A stretch of 64,000 nt of DNA from Rhodoglobus sp. (lineage in GTDB: Bacteria; Actinomycetota; Actinomycetes; Actinomycetales; Microbacteriaceae). Shown one piece after another: positions 25,652 to 34,464 of the stretch; the first letter of the stretch is position 1; each line of letters opens with the position of its first letter. Position numbers and translations under genes: made by a program. The notes below the pieces were generated by a model. It saw nothing but the letters and a program-made list of their open reading frames with translations. It made no database searches and was not told the DNA's origin. The stretch spans positions 99,568 to 163,567 of the forward strand of contig JAODAV010000008.1 of assembly GCA_025463605.1 (NCBI GenBank), given 5' to 3'.

Positions 25652-26995
25652 CTAGAGGATGCTGATCGGCTTGACGATGTCCGCGTAGATGAGCAGGAGG
25701 CTCATGCCGCCGAGCAGGATCACGACGGCGAAGGTGAGCGGAATGATCTTCGCCGTGTCGACCGGCCCCGGGTCCTTGCGCTTGAAGAGCTTGGCGAAGA
25801 AGCGGCGGATTCCCTCGAAGAGCGCTCCAGCGACGTGACCGCCGTCGAGCGGCATGAGCGGGATGAGGTTGAACACGAACAGGGCGACATTGAGAGAGGC
25901 GATGAGTCCGACGAGCGCCGAAGCGCGCTCGACCACGGGAATGGTGTTGAGACTCGTGATCTCGCCCGCAATGCGCCCGACACCGACGACGCTGATGGGT
26001 CCGTTCGGGTCGCGTTCCTCGGGGCCGAAGGCGGCATTGACGATGTCGATCATGCGCTGGGGAAGGTTGAGGATGAGCTGGCCGACCCGCACGATGTTGT
26101 CGCCCACGGCGGGCAGCACGGCCGTGACGGGCTGCTGTACGACCTCGGATGCCGGACCGATACCGAGGAAGCCCACTTCCTGGGTGACGGGATCACCGTT
26201 CGCGTCCTCGGTCACCACGCCCAGCGCGTCTGTGACATAGCGCTCGGTGAGCAGCGGCCTGGCCGTGAGAGTCTGCTCGGCACCGTCTCGCTCGACGACG
26301 ATCTCCAGCCGCTCCCCCGCGGAGGCACGGATGATCGCGGTCGCCTGGTCCCACGACCCGATCGGCTCTCCGTTGAGGCTCACGAGCCGGTCGCCGGGCT
26401 TGAGGCCGGCAGCGAGGCCGGGCGCGGCGGTATCCGCAGGCTCGCACTCCTGGCGCTCGCTCGTCGCTGGCAGCACACACTCGGAAACGCTGCCCACGGT
26501 CGTGCTGGCCTGGGCTATACCGAAGCCGCACAGCAGCACGGCGTAGAGCACGACCGCGATCACGAGGTTCATGAACGGCCCGCCGAGCATGACGATCACG
26601 CGCTTCCAGACCGGAAGCCGGTAGAAGGCGCGCGACTCGTCGGGCTTGTCGGTCGCCGTGTCGATGAGCGTGTCAGCACTCGCGGTGCGGGCATCCTGCA
26701 CGAGGGCCTGGAAGACGCCCGTCGTCGCCGTTCTCGCCTTGCCGCCGACCCGGGCGGGCGGGAACATGCCGGCCATCGAGATGTACCCGCCGAGCGGGAT
26801 GGCCTTGAAGCCGTACTCCGTCTCCCCGCGCCGCCACGAGAACAGCGTGGGGCCGAAGCCGATCATGTACTGGCTCACTCGCACGCCGAAGAGCTTCGCG
26901 GGTACGAGATGGCCGAGTTCGTGCAGACCGATGGACACCGCGAGGCCTACGACGACGATAAGTATGCCGAGGGCGTAGAGCAGAACGGTTTCCAC
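25652..26995 (-). CDS. Site-2 zinc metalloprotease (M50, RseP/Rip family)
   Basis: 447-residue intramembrane protease. The first helix carries the zinc-binding HELGH, a PDZ domain lies at about residues 195-280 (GLKPGDRLVSLNGEPIGSW), and the C-terminal membrane part contains NLIPLMPLDGGH, which supplies the third zinc ligand Asp. Such enzymes cut membrane-bound anti-sigma factors or other regulators. GTG at 26995 has TATCCT 6 nt upstream; the longer open frame before it has no coding features. Confidence 0.94.
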   Translation of the reverse strand: METVLLYALGILIVVVGLAVSIGLHELGHLVPAKLFGVRVSQYMIGFGPTLFSWRRGETEYGFKAIPLGGYISMAGMFPPARVGGKARTATTGVFQALVQDARTASADTLIDTATDKPDESRAFYRLPVWKRVIVMLGGPFMNLVIAVVLYAVLLCGFGIAQASTTVGSVSECVLPATSERQECEPADTAAPGLAAGLKPGDRLVSLNGEPIGSWDQATAIIRASAGERLEIVVERDGAEQTLTARPLLTERYVTDALGVVTEDANGDPVTQEVGFLGIGPASEVVQQPVTAVLPAVGDNIVRVGQLILNLPQRMIDIVNAAFGPEERDPNGPISVVGVGRIAGEITSLNTIPVVERASALVGLIASLNVALFVFNLIPLMPLDGGHVAGALFEGIRRFFAKLFKRKDPGPVDTAKIIPLTFAVVILLGGMSLLLIYADIVKPISIL

Positions 26996-27007
26996 GGGGT
27001 AAGGATA
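26996..27007 (-). promoter_or_regulatory. Leaderless -10 element TATCCT
   Basis: TATCCT at 27007-27002 with 6 nt to the GTG of the M50 protease gene; decides the start. Confidence 0.55.
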
Positions 27008-27052
27008 GTGCTGCGATGCTGCAAGCCCCCTGACGGCCGTTCTGCGCGTAGG

Positions 27053-27068
27053 TAGGGTGGAAAGCACC
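27053..27068 (+). promoter_or_regulatory. Candidate -10 TAGGGT and short leader of the Ser/Thr kinase
   Basis: TAGGGT at 27053-27058 is 10 nt before the ATG at 27069; GGAAAG within the spacer may serve as a weak ribosome binding site. Confidence 0.35.
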
Positions 27069-28286
27069 ATGAGCACGACAGAGTCGACCGGACAGCTCCT
27101 CGCGGGCCGCTATCGCCTGCACGAGGTGATCGGTCGCGGCGGTATGTCGACCGTCTACCGGGGTACCGACGAGTCACTCGGCCGCCTCGTCGCCATTAAG
27201 GTGCTGAGTCCCGATCTCACCGGCACGGAGCACTTCAAACGGCAGCACGATGAGGTGCGGCTCATCGCGAGTCTCAGTCACCCCGCGCTCGTGACGCTAT
27301 TCGATGCCGTCGTCGACGAGACGGGCGAGAATCCCGAGTGCTTTCTCGTGATGCAGCTCGTCGAGGGTCCCGACTTGCGCCTCCGGTTCCAGTCGGGTCC
27401 GCTCGAGGACGCGCTCGTCGCTCGCCTCGGCGCGGACCTCGCCTCCGGACTCGGCTACCTTGCGGCCCTCAATGTCGTTCACCGCGATGTCAAACCCGCC
27501 AACGTGCTCATCGTGGGCGAGGAGACGCAGTCGCCGCGGGCCCTGCTCGCCGACTTCGGGATCGCCCGCATCGTCGACTCGGGGCGGGTGACGGCAGACG
27601 GTTCGGTGATGGGCACCGCGAGCTATCTCAGCCCGGAGCAGGCTCTCGGCCATGACGTGGGGCCGGCATCGGATGTCTACTCGCTCGGCCTCGTGCTCAT
27701 CGAGGCGCTCACGGGCGTGCGGAGCTTCCCCGGCTCGGCGATCGAGTCGGTGACAGCGCGCTTGAACGCCGACCCGGCCGTGCCGACTGAATTCGGGCCG
27801 GAATGGAGCGACCTTCTCACGGCGATGACCAGACGCCAGCCGACCGATCGGATCGGCGCGGCCGAGGCCGCCACGGTGCTGGCGGGGCTCGCACTGCCCC
27901 GCGCCGAGGATTCCGAGGCCCTGGTCGACGCCTACGGCGAATCGCCTACCCTGCGGCTCGATCCAGTCACTGCCCCCACGGAGCTCATGGTGTCACCCGC
28001 AGCAGCGGCGACAGCACCGCTGGAGGCACCTGTCGGCGCACGAGCGCCGCGGCCGGTTGCACCGCGACCGGCTCCCGCGAGGGAATCCGGCAGGACGGGA
28101 ACCGCGGGGAGAAACCGGCGGATCGCCGTGGCGCTCACGACCGCAGCGGCCGCGATACTCGTCGCGACCGCCGCTTGGGTCGTGACCCGACCGCCCGCGG
28201 ATCCGACACCTCCCCCGAGCTACCCCGCCGTCGAGGGCGACCTGGGCGCGCACCTCGACCAGCTCCAAAGGAGCGTGGAGCCGTGA
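27069..28286 (+). CDS. Membrane Ser/Thr protein kinase
   Basis: 405-residue PknB-type kinase. The glycine loop is GRGGMSTVY, the lysine is in VAIKVL, the catalytic loop is HRDVKPANVL, DFGIA follows, and SPEQ replaces APE. A Pro/Ala-rich linker (about 285-345) leads to one transmembrane helix (about 352-373). Only about 30 extracellular residues follow, with no PASTA or other sensor domain. ATG at 27069 is preferred over an in-frame GTG at 27057. Its stop overlaps the GTG of a small lipoprotein gene, a plausible extracellular partner of the short sensor. Confidence 0.92.
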   Translation: MSTTESTGQLLAGRYRLHEVIGRGGMSTVYRGTDESLGRLVAIKVLSPDLTGTEHFKRQHDEVRLIASLSHPALVTLFDAVVDETGENPECFLVMQLVEGPDLRLRFQSGPLEDALVARLGADLASGLGYLAALNVVHRDVKPANVLIVGEETQSPRALLADFGIARIVDSGRVTADGSVMGTASYLSPEQALGHDVGPASDVYSLGLVLIEALTGVRSFPGSAIESVTARLNADPAVPTEFGPEWSDLLTAMTRRQPTDRIGAAEAATVLAGLALPRAEDSEALVDAYGESPTLRLDPVTAPTELMVSPAAAATAPLEAPVGARAPRPVAPRPAPARESGRTGTAGRNRRIAVALTTAAAAILVATAAWVVTRPPADPTPPPSYPAVEGDLGAHLDQLQRSVEP

Positions 28287-28663
28287 GAATCCGCAGGTTG
28301 ATTCTCGTGGGGACGATCGCGCTATCGCTCGGGTTGGGAGGCTGTGCGCAGGCGCCCGACCTTCCCGACGACGTGGCGACGGCGCTGCAATCGCACGTCA
28401 TGGACGTGAGCACCGCGGCGGCCGACCTCGACTACGCCACGGCGCTCACGCGACTCGCGGAGTTGGATGTCTCGCTCGACGACGCGATCGCGCGGGGCAC
28501 GATCACCGCCGAACGCGCCCAGGCCATCCGCTCGGCGATCGAGCTCGTGCGAGCGGACCTCACGGCCCTCTCGGTGCCGCCGGAGCCGGTCGACGAAGGC
28601 AATGACGGCCCGGGCAACGGCAACGGCAACGGCAACGGCAAGGACAAAGACAAGGACGACTAG
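28283..28663 (+). CDS. Small lipoprotein coupled to a Ser/Thr kinase
   Basis: 126-residue predicted lipoprotein. The N-terminal signal with lipobox LGLGGC is followed by a helical domain (DVSTAAADLDYATALTRL), and a low-complexity tail with Gly-Asn repeats and then Lys-Asp repeats. The Gly-Asn part is encoded by four GGCAAC hexamers (28613-28636). GTG at 28283 overlaps the kinase stop as GTGA and has AAAGGAG upstream. No known family recognised; translational coupling suggests it works with the kinase at the cell surface. Confidence 0.82.
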   Translation: MRIRRLILVGTIALSLGLGGCAQAPDLPDDVATALQSHVMDVSTAAADLDYATALTRLAELDVSLDDAIARGTITAERAQAIRSAIELVRADLTALSVPPEPVDEGNDGPGNGNGNGNGKDKDKDD

Positions 28664-28676
28664 CGAGTCAGCACCG

Positions 28677-29753
28677 CTAGCGCGCGATGAGCTCCTCGGC
28701 CCGCGCGCGCGCCCAGCGCTCCGCCTCGAAGACTGCATCGAGAGTCATTCCCTGCGACTCGTGCCCGTCGACGACCGCCTCGACTATCTCGAGAATCGCG
28801 AGATACCCGATCCGCCCCGCGTGGAACGCGAGCACCGCTTGCTCGTTGGCCGCATTGAATACGGCGGGATAGGTCGACCCCGCCTCGCCCACGCGCTTCG
28901 CGAGCGCAACGGCAGGGAAGACGTCCGCGTCGAGCGGTTCGAACTGCCACGTACTCGCGGCAGTCCAGTCGAGGGGTCGCCCGACCCCGGGCACGCGGCG
29001 GGGCCAGTCGAGACCGAGCGATATGGGCAGGCGCATGTCAGGCGGGCTCGCCTGCGCGATCGTCGAACCGTCGACGAACTCGACCATCGAGTGCACGATC
29101 GACTGCGGATGCACCGTGACCGCGATGCGGTCGTACGGCACGTCGAACAGCAAGTGGGCCTCGATCACCTCGAGGCCCTTGTTGACGAGGGTCGCAGAAT
29201 TGGTCGTCACGACGAGCCCCATGTCCCACGTGGGATGCGCGAGCGCCTCGGCCGGCGTCACGTCGCGTAGCGACTCGCGCGAGCGACCGCGGAACGGTCC
29301 CCCGGATGCCGTCAGCACGAGCCGCGCGACCTCGTCATGTTCTCCCGCCCTGAGCGCTTGCGCGATCGCCGAGTGCTCCGAGTCGACGGGGACGATCTGG
29401 CCCGGCCGCGCACGGGAGGTGACGAGTTCGCCACCGGAAATAAGGCTCTCCTTGTTGGCGAGCGCGAGGGTCGCCCCCGACTCGAGCGTCGCGAGCGTGG
29501 GACCGAGGCCCACCGAGCCAGTGATCGCATTGAGCACGACGTCCGCTTCGACGGCGCGCACGAGCTGCGCCGCCTCATCGGCTCCGAACGCCAGGTGCTC
29601 GACGCCGAACTGCGCCGCCTGGGCGGCAACAGCATCCCGATTGGTGCCGGCCGCGAGGCCCACCACTTCGAAGCGATCGGGATTGGCGGCGATCACATCG
29701 AGTGCTTGAGTGCCGATCGACCCCGTCGAACCGAGGACGATGACCCTGCGCAT
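28677..29753 (-). CDS. dxr: 1-deoxy-D-xylulose 5-phosphate reductoisomerase
   Basis: 358-residue second enzyme of the MEP pathway. It has the NADPH-binding [15 protein letters not shown] at the N-terminus, [23 protein letters not shown] with the metal-binding acidic residues, and TASGGPFRG. Length is slightly short but normal. ATG at 29753 begins 10 nt after the FKBP stop. The hexamer TAGCCT, which includes that stop codon, lies 7 nt upstream. Confidence 0.97.
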   Translation of the reverse strand: MRRVIVLGSTGSIGTQALDVIAANPDRFEVVGLAAGTNRDAVAAQAAQFGVEHLAFGADEAAQLVRAVEADVVLNAITGSVGLGPTLATLESGATLALANKESLISGGELVTSRARPGQIVPVDSEHSAIAQALRAGEHDEVARLVLTASGGPFRGRSRESLRDVTPAEALAHPTWDMGLVVTTNSATLVNKGLEVIEAHLLFDVPYDRIAVTVHPQSIVHSMVEFVDGSTIAQASPPDMRLPISLGLDWPRRVPGVGRPLDWTAASTWQFEPLDADVFPAVALAKRVGEAGSTYPAVFNAANEQAVLAFHAGRIGYLAILEIVEAVVDGHESQGMTLDAVFEAERWARARAEELIAR

Positions 29754-29766
29754 GCGACTAAGGCTA
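29754..29766 (-). promoter_or_regulatory. Leaderless -10 element TAGCCT overlapping a stop codon
   Basis: TAGCCT at 29766-29761, 7-nt spacer to the ATG of dxr. The first three bases are the TAG stop of the upstream FKBP gene. Confidence 0.4.
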
Positions 29767-30735
29767 GGCGATACCGAGAATGTCAACCACGAACACGAGG
29801 GTGTCGGTGCCACCGATGTCGGGCGGGTTGCCGGCAGCCCCGTAGCCCTGGTCCGGCGGGATGATCACGATCACCTGCGAACCGACGGTCTGGCCCTCGA
29901 GGGCCGCGGTGAATCCGGCGATGACCTGTTTGGTGTTGAACGTCGCCGGCTCGCCGCGCGCCCAGCTCTCGTCGAATATGACCTTCGTGTTCCAGTTCAT
30001 GCCGACGTAGTGCACGACGACGTCATCCCCCGGCTGCACCTCGGGGCCATCGCCCTTCTTGAGCAGCGCGATCTTGAGCTCGGCCGGCGGGGCGGTGTCC
30101 GGAATCGTGATCGTGGGTCGTCCGTCGTCGTCGAGCACGACGGTCGGGAAGCCCTCGGGAGCAGGCTGGTCCTCGCCATCTGCCTTCGGCAGCGGCGGGT
30201 CGGCGGGCGGCTCGATAGCCAGCACGTCGACGACGAACACGATGTCCTCTCCGGGCGCGACACCGAGTTGCGCGGAGCCCGCCTCGCCGAAGGAATCCTC
30301 GGGCGGGATGACGCCGACGACCCGGGAACCGACCGTTGAGCACTCGAGCGTCTTCACGATGCCAGGAAGGAACTGTTCCTCGTCGATCGGGAAACTCGTG
30401 GGGGTGGCATCCTCGCCGTATCCCGTTCCCGGGAGTTCGACACCCGTCTCGCCGTTGTACAGGCTGAAACTCACATTGACGATGTCCCCCGCGATGGCGG
30501 TGTCGCCGTCGCCCGGGATGACGACGGTGCGCTCGGTTGCTTTCGCCGCGGTCGGGAAGTCGATCGTGACGTCCGGTTTGGCGCCGAACTCACCGCTCAC
30601 CTTCACAGCGTCGGAGACGGCTCCCGATGCGACGGGAGTGCAGTCGGCCGCCGCCTCGTCCGTGGGCTGTGCGGAGCAGGCGGCGAGCGATGCCACGAGT
30701 CCGGCCATGACGATGAGTGAGGCTGCTGTGCGCAC
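29764..30735 (-). CDS. Lipoprotein peptidyl-prolyl isomerase, two FKBP domains
   Basis: 323-residue exported protein. The signal peptide ends in lipobox LAAC near residue 21. An FKBP-like domain spans about residues 85-180 and a second, more canonical one about 225-322 ([35 protein letters not shown]). The first domain is more divergent and may be a substrate-binding copy. GTG at 30735 has GGAAGGTG upstream. Expected role is folding of exported proteins, with no evident link to neighbouring dxr. Confidence 0.92.
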   Translation of the reverse strand: MRTAASLIVMAGLVASLAACSAQPTDEAAADCTPVASGAVSDAVKVSGEFGAKPDVTIDFPTAAKATERTVVIPGDGDTAIAGDIVNVSFSLYNGETGVELPGTGYGEDATPTSFPIDEEQFLPGIVKTLECSTVGSRVVGVIPPEDSFGEAGSAQLGVAPGEDIVFVVDVLAIEPPADPPLPKADGEDQPAPEGFPTVVLDDDGRPTITIPDTAPPAELKIALLKKGDGPEVQPGDDVVVHYVGMNWNTKVIFDESWARGEPATFNTKQVIAGFTAALEGQTVGSQVIVIIPPDQGYGAAGNPPDIGGTDTLVFVVDILGIA

Positions 30736-30812
30736 GAGGCACCTTCCGAAAAAGACGATGGGAACTCCCCATCCTCTCTCATTCTTGCTGGACGATTCGT
30801 GTGCAACCGCCC

Positions 30813-31310
30813 TCAGCCGGCTGTTACGGCCTTCTCGCGGAACGTCTTGGCCTTGACCCGGTTGCCGCATACGGCCATGTCGCACCACGTGCGCGATCCG
30901 TTGCGCGAGGCGTCGTAGAACGCCCAGCCGCAGTCGTCGCACGGGCACAGCTTGACGCGCGGGAGCCGGCCGCGCGTCGTGAGCGTGGCCGCGATCGCGA
31001 CCGCCTCGCCGGCCGCGGTGTCGCCCGTGAGAATCACGCCGTCGGGCGTCGCGCGGGCGCGGAGTGCCACGTCGGGCAGTTCGCACGTCGACCCCGAAAC
31101 GAGAGCCCTCAAGGCATCCCGGATGCGCCGCGCCTCGGACACGTCACCGGCGGTGAGCCCGCGCTCCTCGCTCCACCGCCGCCAGGCGGTCGCGTTCTCG
31201 AGCACATCCGTGCCGTCCTCGACGTCGAGCGTGTTGAGGAAGTCGACGAGATACCGCTCCTCGCCAGCCGAAGCGAGAGGAGTGGCAGGAATGTCGGTAG
31301 TACTTGTCAC
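30813..31310 (-). CDS. CGNR zinc-finger protein (putative regulator)
   Basis: 165-residue protein. The N-terminal ABATE-type domain (YLVDFLNTLDVEDGTD, then REL-like helices) is followed by a C-terminal CGNR zinc finger: CPCDDCGWAFYD, a downstream Trp-Cys, and CGNRVKAKTFREK. CGNR proteins are predicted stress-linked transcription factors. GTG at 31310 is supported by TACAGT 7 nt upstream. An 11-bp palindrome (31318-31328) overlaps this -10 and could be an autoregulatory site. Confidence 0.9.
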   Translation of the reverse strand: MTSTTDIPATPLASAGEERYLVDFLNTLDVEDGTDVLENATAWRRWSEERGLTAGDVSEARRIRDALRALVSGSTCELPDVALRARATPDGVILTGDTAAGEAVAIAATLTTRGRLPRVKLCPCDDCGWAFYDASRNGSRTWCDMAVCGNRVKAKTFREKAVTAG

Positions 31311-31338
31311 AATAACCACTGTAACAGTTTTGCTGGTT
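31311..31338 (-). promoter_or_regulatory. CGNR promoter with overlapping palindrome
   Basis: TACAGT at 31323-31318, 7-nt spacer to the GTG. The palindrome ACTGTAACAGT (31318-31328) covers the hexamer. A second, wider pair AACCA (31314-31318) / TGGTT (31334-31338) encloses it. Confidence 0.5.
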
Positions 31339-31389
31339 ACGGCACGATTGACGACCATCAGCCACAAATCACCTACACAGGAGAGTGAC

Positions 31390-31596
31390 ATGCATCCCCT
31401 CGTCTTCTTCGCGATCGCGACGCAAGAGCGCGACGAGCGCCGGCGCGACGACGCCCTGATCTGGCGCAACGCCCGGGCCGCGGCGGTGTCGCCGGCAGCC
31501 GTCGAACGCGACAGTCGCTGGGCGGCGGCCATCTCGCGGCTCTCGCGCTCCAGCATTGACGCGCAATGCTGCGACAAGGCTCAGGTCACGGCATGA
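31390..31596 (+). CDS. Possible 68-residue protein divergent from the CGNR gene
   Basis: ATG at 31390 is preceded by AGGAGAGTGAC, a good ribosome binding site with normal spacing, which is rare in this window. The product is helical and basic: MHPLVFFAIATQERDERRRD at the start, an Arg/Ala-rich middle, and a C-terminal SSIDAQCC. No family recognised. It overlaps the 3' end of the convergent DUF2330 gene by 11 nt and shares its upstream region with the CGNR gene, so it may be under the same control. It could still be a spurious frame. Confidence 0.55.
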   Translation: MHPLVFFAIATQERDERRRDDALIWRNARAAAVSPAAVERDSRWAAAISRLSRSSIDAQCCDKAQVTA

Positions 31597-32614
31597 CCCG
31601 CCGCGAGCGCGCAACGAGCACGATCACGAGCGCCGCCACAAGCAGCAGCACGGCCGCCGCGACAATGAGCGGTCCGGCCGGAATGCCGATCACCTCGACG
31701 ATTCGAACATCCGTGTAGGTATGGATGACTGGGTCGTCGGTGGCCGCATCCGAGATCGCGAGGTCTCCCGTGACCTGCACCGACGGCTGGGCATAGTTGA
31801 GATCGACGACCGTGAGGAATCCCCCGAGCGCCGCGAGCGCGGTATCCTCGACCGGCGCGGCCCACGCTACCGTGGAGATCGCCGTGAGCTCGCCGACGGT
31901 CGAGCTGACGACGGCACGATGGTCTCCCAACACGTAGAGGCGCACGTTCTGCGCCGAGTCGGCGGCGCGCGACATCCGCATCGGGTAGACGAGCGAGTCC
32001 GTCTCGAACGTGAAGGTGATCGGGTCGAGCGCGCCGTCGAACGGCATGTCGCCCGTGAGCTTCAGCGCCACGAACGACCAGCCCTCATCGACGTATGGGC
32101 CGAGTTCTGCCGAGATCGCATCAGACAGGGCATAACCGTTGGTGGTGAGCCACTCCTGAAGTCCCGCGGTGTCTGACGCCGCGAGGGTCGTCGCCTCGAT
32201 CGGCCCGAGCTGAACTCGTGCGAGCACCTCGGGAGGCGCACCGCCCGCTGGCGCGCCATCCCCGTAGCCGAGACTGCCCCACCAGTCCCACTCGACCGCG
32301 ACGCGCGGCTCGATCTCGACGAGCAGCGCCTCGAACAGGCCGGGATCCCCCGCCGTGACCGTCGCCGGGCTCGGAGTGGGCACGATGAGCCCCGTCTCCC
32401 CGGCATCCGAGCGCATGTCGAGCTGCAGCACGATCTCCTCGAGCTCGCCGTTCCACCGCACCATCGCGGTCTCGCGGTCGACGTCGACCTCCGTTCCCGG
32501 AATGGGCGCGGGCCCGCCGCACGCACACGCGCTCGCGGGCGCCGCGATGGAGCCGAGTACGAGCAGCACCGAGCCGATCGCGACGGCGAGGCCGCGAATG
32601 GCGTTCGCGCTCAT
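31586..32614 (-). CDS. DUF2330 exported membrane-anchored protein
   Basis: 342-residue protein. A signal sequence (residues 1-29) ends near SACACGG, a cysteine motif typical of DUF2330 proteins. A large extracytoplasmic domain follows (ETAMVRWNGELEEIVLQLDM, FVALKLTGD, LVYPMRMSR), and one C-terminal helix (about 312-333) is followed by a basic RSRR tail. Function is unknown. ATG at 32614 overlaps the OsmC gene stop as ATGA. Confidence 0.85.
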   Translation of the reverse strand: MSANAIRGLAVAIGSVLLVLGSIAAPASACACGGPAPIPGTEVDVDRETAMVRWNGELEEIVLQLDMRSDAGETGLIVPTPSPATVTAGDPGLFEALLVEIEPRVAVEWDWWGSLGYGDGAPAGGAPPEVLARVQLGPIEATTLAASDTAGLQEWLTTNGYALSDAISAELGPYVDEGWSFVALKLTGDMPFDGALDPITFTFETDSLVYPMRMSRAADSAQNVRLYVLGDHRAVVSSTVGELTAISTVAWAAPVEDTALAALGGFLTVVDLNYAQPSVQVTGDLAISDAATDDPVIHTYTDVRIVEVIGIPAGPLIVAAAVLLLVAALVIVLVARSRRVMP

Positions 32615-33081
32615 GCTGCGATCTCTATCGTCGGTTCGTGATTCACCGGGAAGTTCACCGATGACGCGATGAAGCACTTCGCGCTCGCCTCCGCGTGAAT
32701 CGAGCGAGCGAGCTCCGGGTCACCCGCCGCGATCGTCACGACCGGACGCAGCGTGACCGACGTGAAGTAACCGCCGCCGTCGGGTGTCTGCCGCATGGTG
32801 CCGGTTGCGTCATCCTCATACGCCGTCACGATGATGCCATTGCTCGTCGCCACGTGAAGGTAGCTGAGCATGTGGCACTCGCTGAGTGCGGCGATGAGCA
32901 GCTCCTCGGGGTTCCAGCGCTCGGGTGAACCGTGGAAGGCGCGAGCGCTCGAACCGTCGATGGGCGCTTTGTCGTGCGCCGTGACGAGGTTGTCCCTGCC
33001 GTACGCGCGGTATGCGCTCGTGCCCGTGCCGAGGTTGCCCTGCCACTCGACCCTGACCTCGAAGTGATGGTCGAACTCCAT
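32611..33081 (-). CDS. OsmC-family peroxide-stress protein
   Basis: 156-residue OsmC/Ohr-like protein. The reactive cysteine region SECHMLSYLHVA (first Cys) and AKCFIASSVNFPV (second Cys) are both present, as needed for thiol-dependent hydroperoxide reduction. PEELLIAALSECHML is a family hallmark. ATG at 33081 has GGAGG eight nucleotides upstream. It is divergent from gabT. Confidence 0.92.
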   Translation of the reverse strand: MEFDHHFEVRVEWQGNLGTGTSAYRAYGRDNLVTAHDKAPIDGSSARAFHGSPERWNPEELLIAALSECHMLSYLHVATSNGIIVTAYEDDATGTMRQTPDGGGYFTSVTLRPVVTIAAGDPELARSIHAEASAKCFIASSVNFPVNHEPTIEIAA

Positions 33082-33105
33082 CGCTCTACCTCCAGCCCCG
33101 CCGGA

Positions 33106-33120
33106 TAAACTCGGTACATT
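33106..33120 (+). promoter_or_regulatory. Candidate -10 TAAACT of gabT
   Basis: TAAACT at 33106-33111, 9 nt before the ATG at 33121. No ribosome binding site is seen, so the transcript would be nearly leaderless. Confidence 0.4.
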
Positions 33121-34464
33121 ATGACCGACACCATCGTCGTGACCACGCATCCGATCAGCCAGGAGCGCCGCGTCGTCACGGCCATCCCTGGTCCCCAGTC
33201 CCTCGCACTGCACGCGCGTCGCACTGCGGTCGTCGCTTCGGGCGTCTCCTCGGCCCTTCCTGTGTACGTCGAGAGGGCGCACGGGGCGATCGTCGTCGAC
33301 GTCGACGGCAACCAGTTCATCGATCTCGGCGCCGGCATCGGCGTCATGACCATCGGCCACACCGACGAAGCAGTCATCGCGGCCGCGGCGGCGCAGCTCG
33401 AACTCGTGACGCACGCGATGTTCACGATCACGGGCTACGAGTCGTACGTGCGGGTCGCGGAGCTTCTCGCGCAGCACACGCCCGGCGACTTCGCGAAGAA
33501 GAGCGTGCTGCTCAACTCGGGCGCGGAAGCAGTCGAGAACGCCGTCAAGATCGCGCGCAAGTACACCGGTCGACCGGGCGTCGCGGTGCTGGATCACGCC
33601 TACCACGGCCGAACCAACCTCACCATGGCGATGACGTTCAAGGCCATGCCGTACAAGTCGGGTTTCGGGCCGTTCGCGAGCGACGTGCACCACGCCCCCA
33701 ACTCCTACCCGTTCCGGGACGGACTGAGCGGTGCGGATGCCGCCAAGCGCACGATCACCTACCTCGAGAAGTCGGTCGGGGCCTCCGATCTCGCGTGTCT
33801 CGTGGCCGAGCCCATCCAGGGCGAGGGCGGGTTCGTGGTGCCGGCCGACGGTTACCTCGCCGCCCTGCAGGATTGGTGCACGGCCAACGGGGTCGTGTTC
33901 ATCGCCGACGAGATCCAGAGCGGAATGGCCCGCACGGGGCGCTGGTACGCGAGCGAGCACTTCGGGGTCGTTCCCGACATCGTGCTCACCGCGAAGGGCA
34001 TTGCGGGTGGCCTGCCCATCGCCGCCGTCACGGGCCGCGCCGAGATCATGGATGCCTCACACGCGGGCGGCCTCGGCGGCACGTTCGCGGGCAATCCCGT
34101 CGCGGCAGCCGCGGCCATCGCCGTGTTCGGCGAGATCGAGCGCCGAAACCTTCTCGCCGAGGCAGGGCGCATCGAGGGTGTGCTCAAGCCGGCACTCCAC
34201 GCGCTGCAGCTCAAGTACCCCATCATCGGCGACGTCCGCGGTATCGGTGCGATGATCGCGATCGAGCTCGTGCAGCCCGCGACCCTCGAGCCCAATGCCG
34301 CCGCGGTGTCCGCCATCACGGCCTTCGCCGCGCAGCACGGCGTGCTCCTGTTGAGCGCGGGCACGTTCGGCAACGTCATCCGATTCCTGCCGAGTCTCGC
34401 GATCAGTGATTCATTGCTCTCCGAAGCGCTCGGCGTGCTCGACGAAGCGTTCGCGTCCCTGTGA
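33121..34464 (+). CDS. gabT: 4-aminobutyrate aminotransferase
   Basis: 447-residue class III PLP aminotransferase that converts GABA to succinate semialdehyde. Visible features: LNSGAEAVENAVKIARKYTGR, DHAYHGRTNLTMAMTFK, the PLP-phosphate and Asp region FIADEIQSGMARTGR, and the PLP lysine in TAKGIAGGLPIAAV. These match GabT better than ornithine or acetylornithine aminotransferases. The asparaginase gene overlaps its stop. A polyamine transporter and a gamma-aminobutyraldehyde dehydrogenase in the window fit GABA degradation. Confidence 0.92.
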   Translation: MTDTIVVTTHPISQERRVVTAIPGPQSLALHARRTAVVASGVSSALPVYVERAHGAIVVDVDGNQFIDLGAGIGVMTIGHTDEAVIAAAAAQLELVTHAMFTITGYESYVRVAELLAQHTPGDFAKKSVLLNSGAEAVENAVKIARKYTGRPGVAVLDHAYHGRTNLTMAMTFKAMPYKSGFGPFASDVHHAPNSYPFRDGLSGADAAKRTITYLEKSVGASDLACLVAEPIQGEGGFVVPADGYLAALQDWCTANGVVFIADEIQSGMARTGRWYASEHFGVVPDIVLTAKGIAGGLPIAAVTGRAEIMDASHAGGLGGTFAGNPVAAAAAIAVFGEIERRNLLAEAGRIEGVLKPALHALQLKYPIIGDVRGIGAMIAIELVQPATLEPNAAAVSAITAFAAQHGVLLLSAGTFGNVIRFLPSLAISDSLLSEALGVLDEAFASL

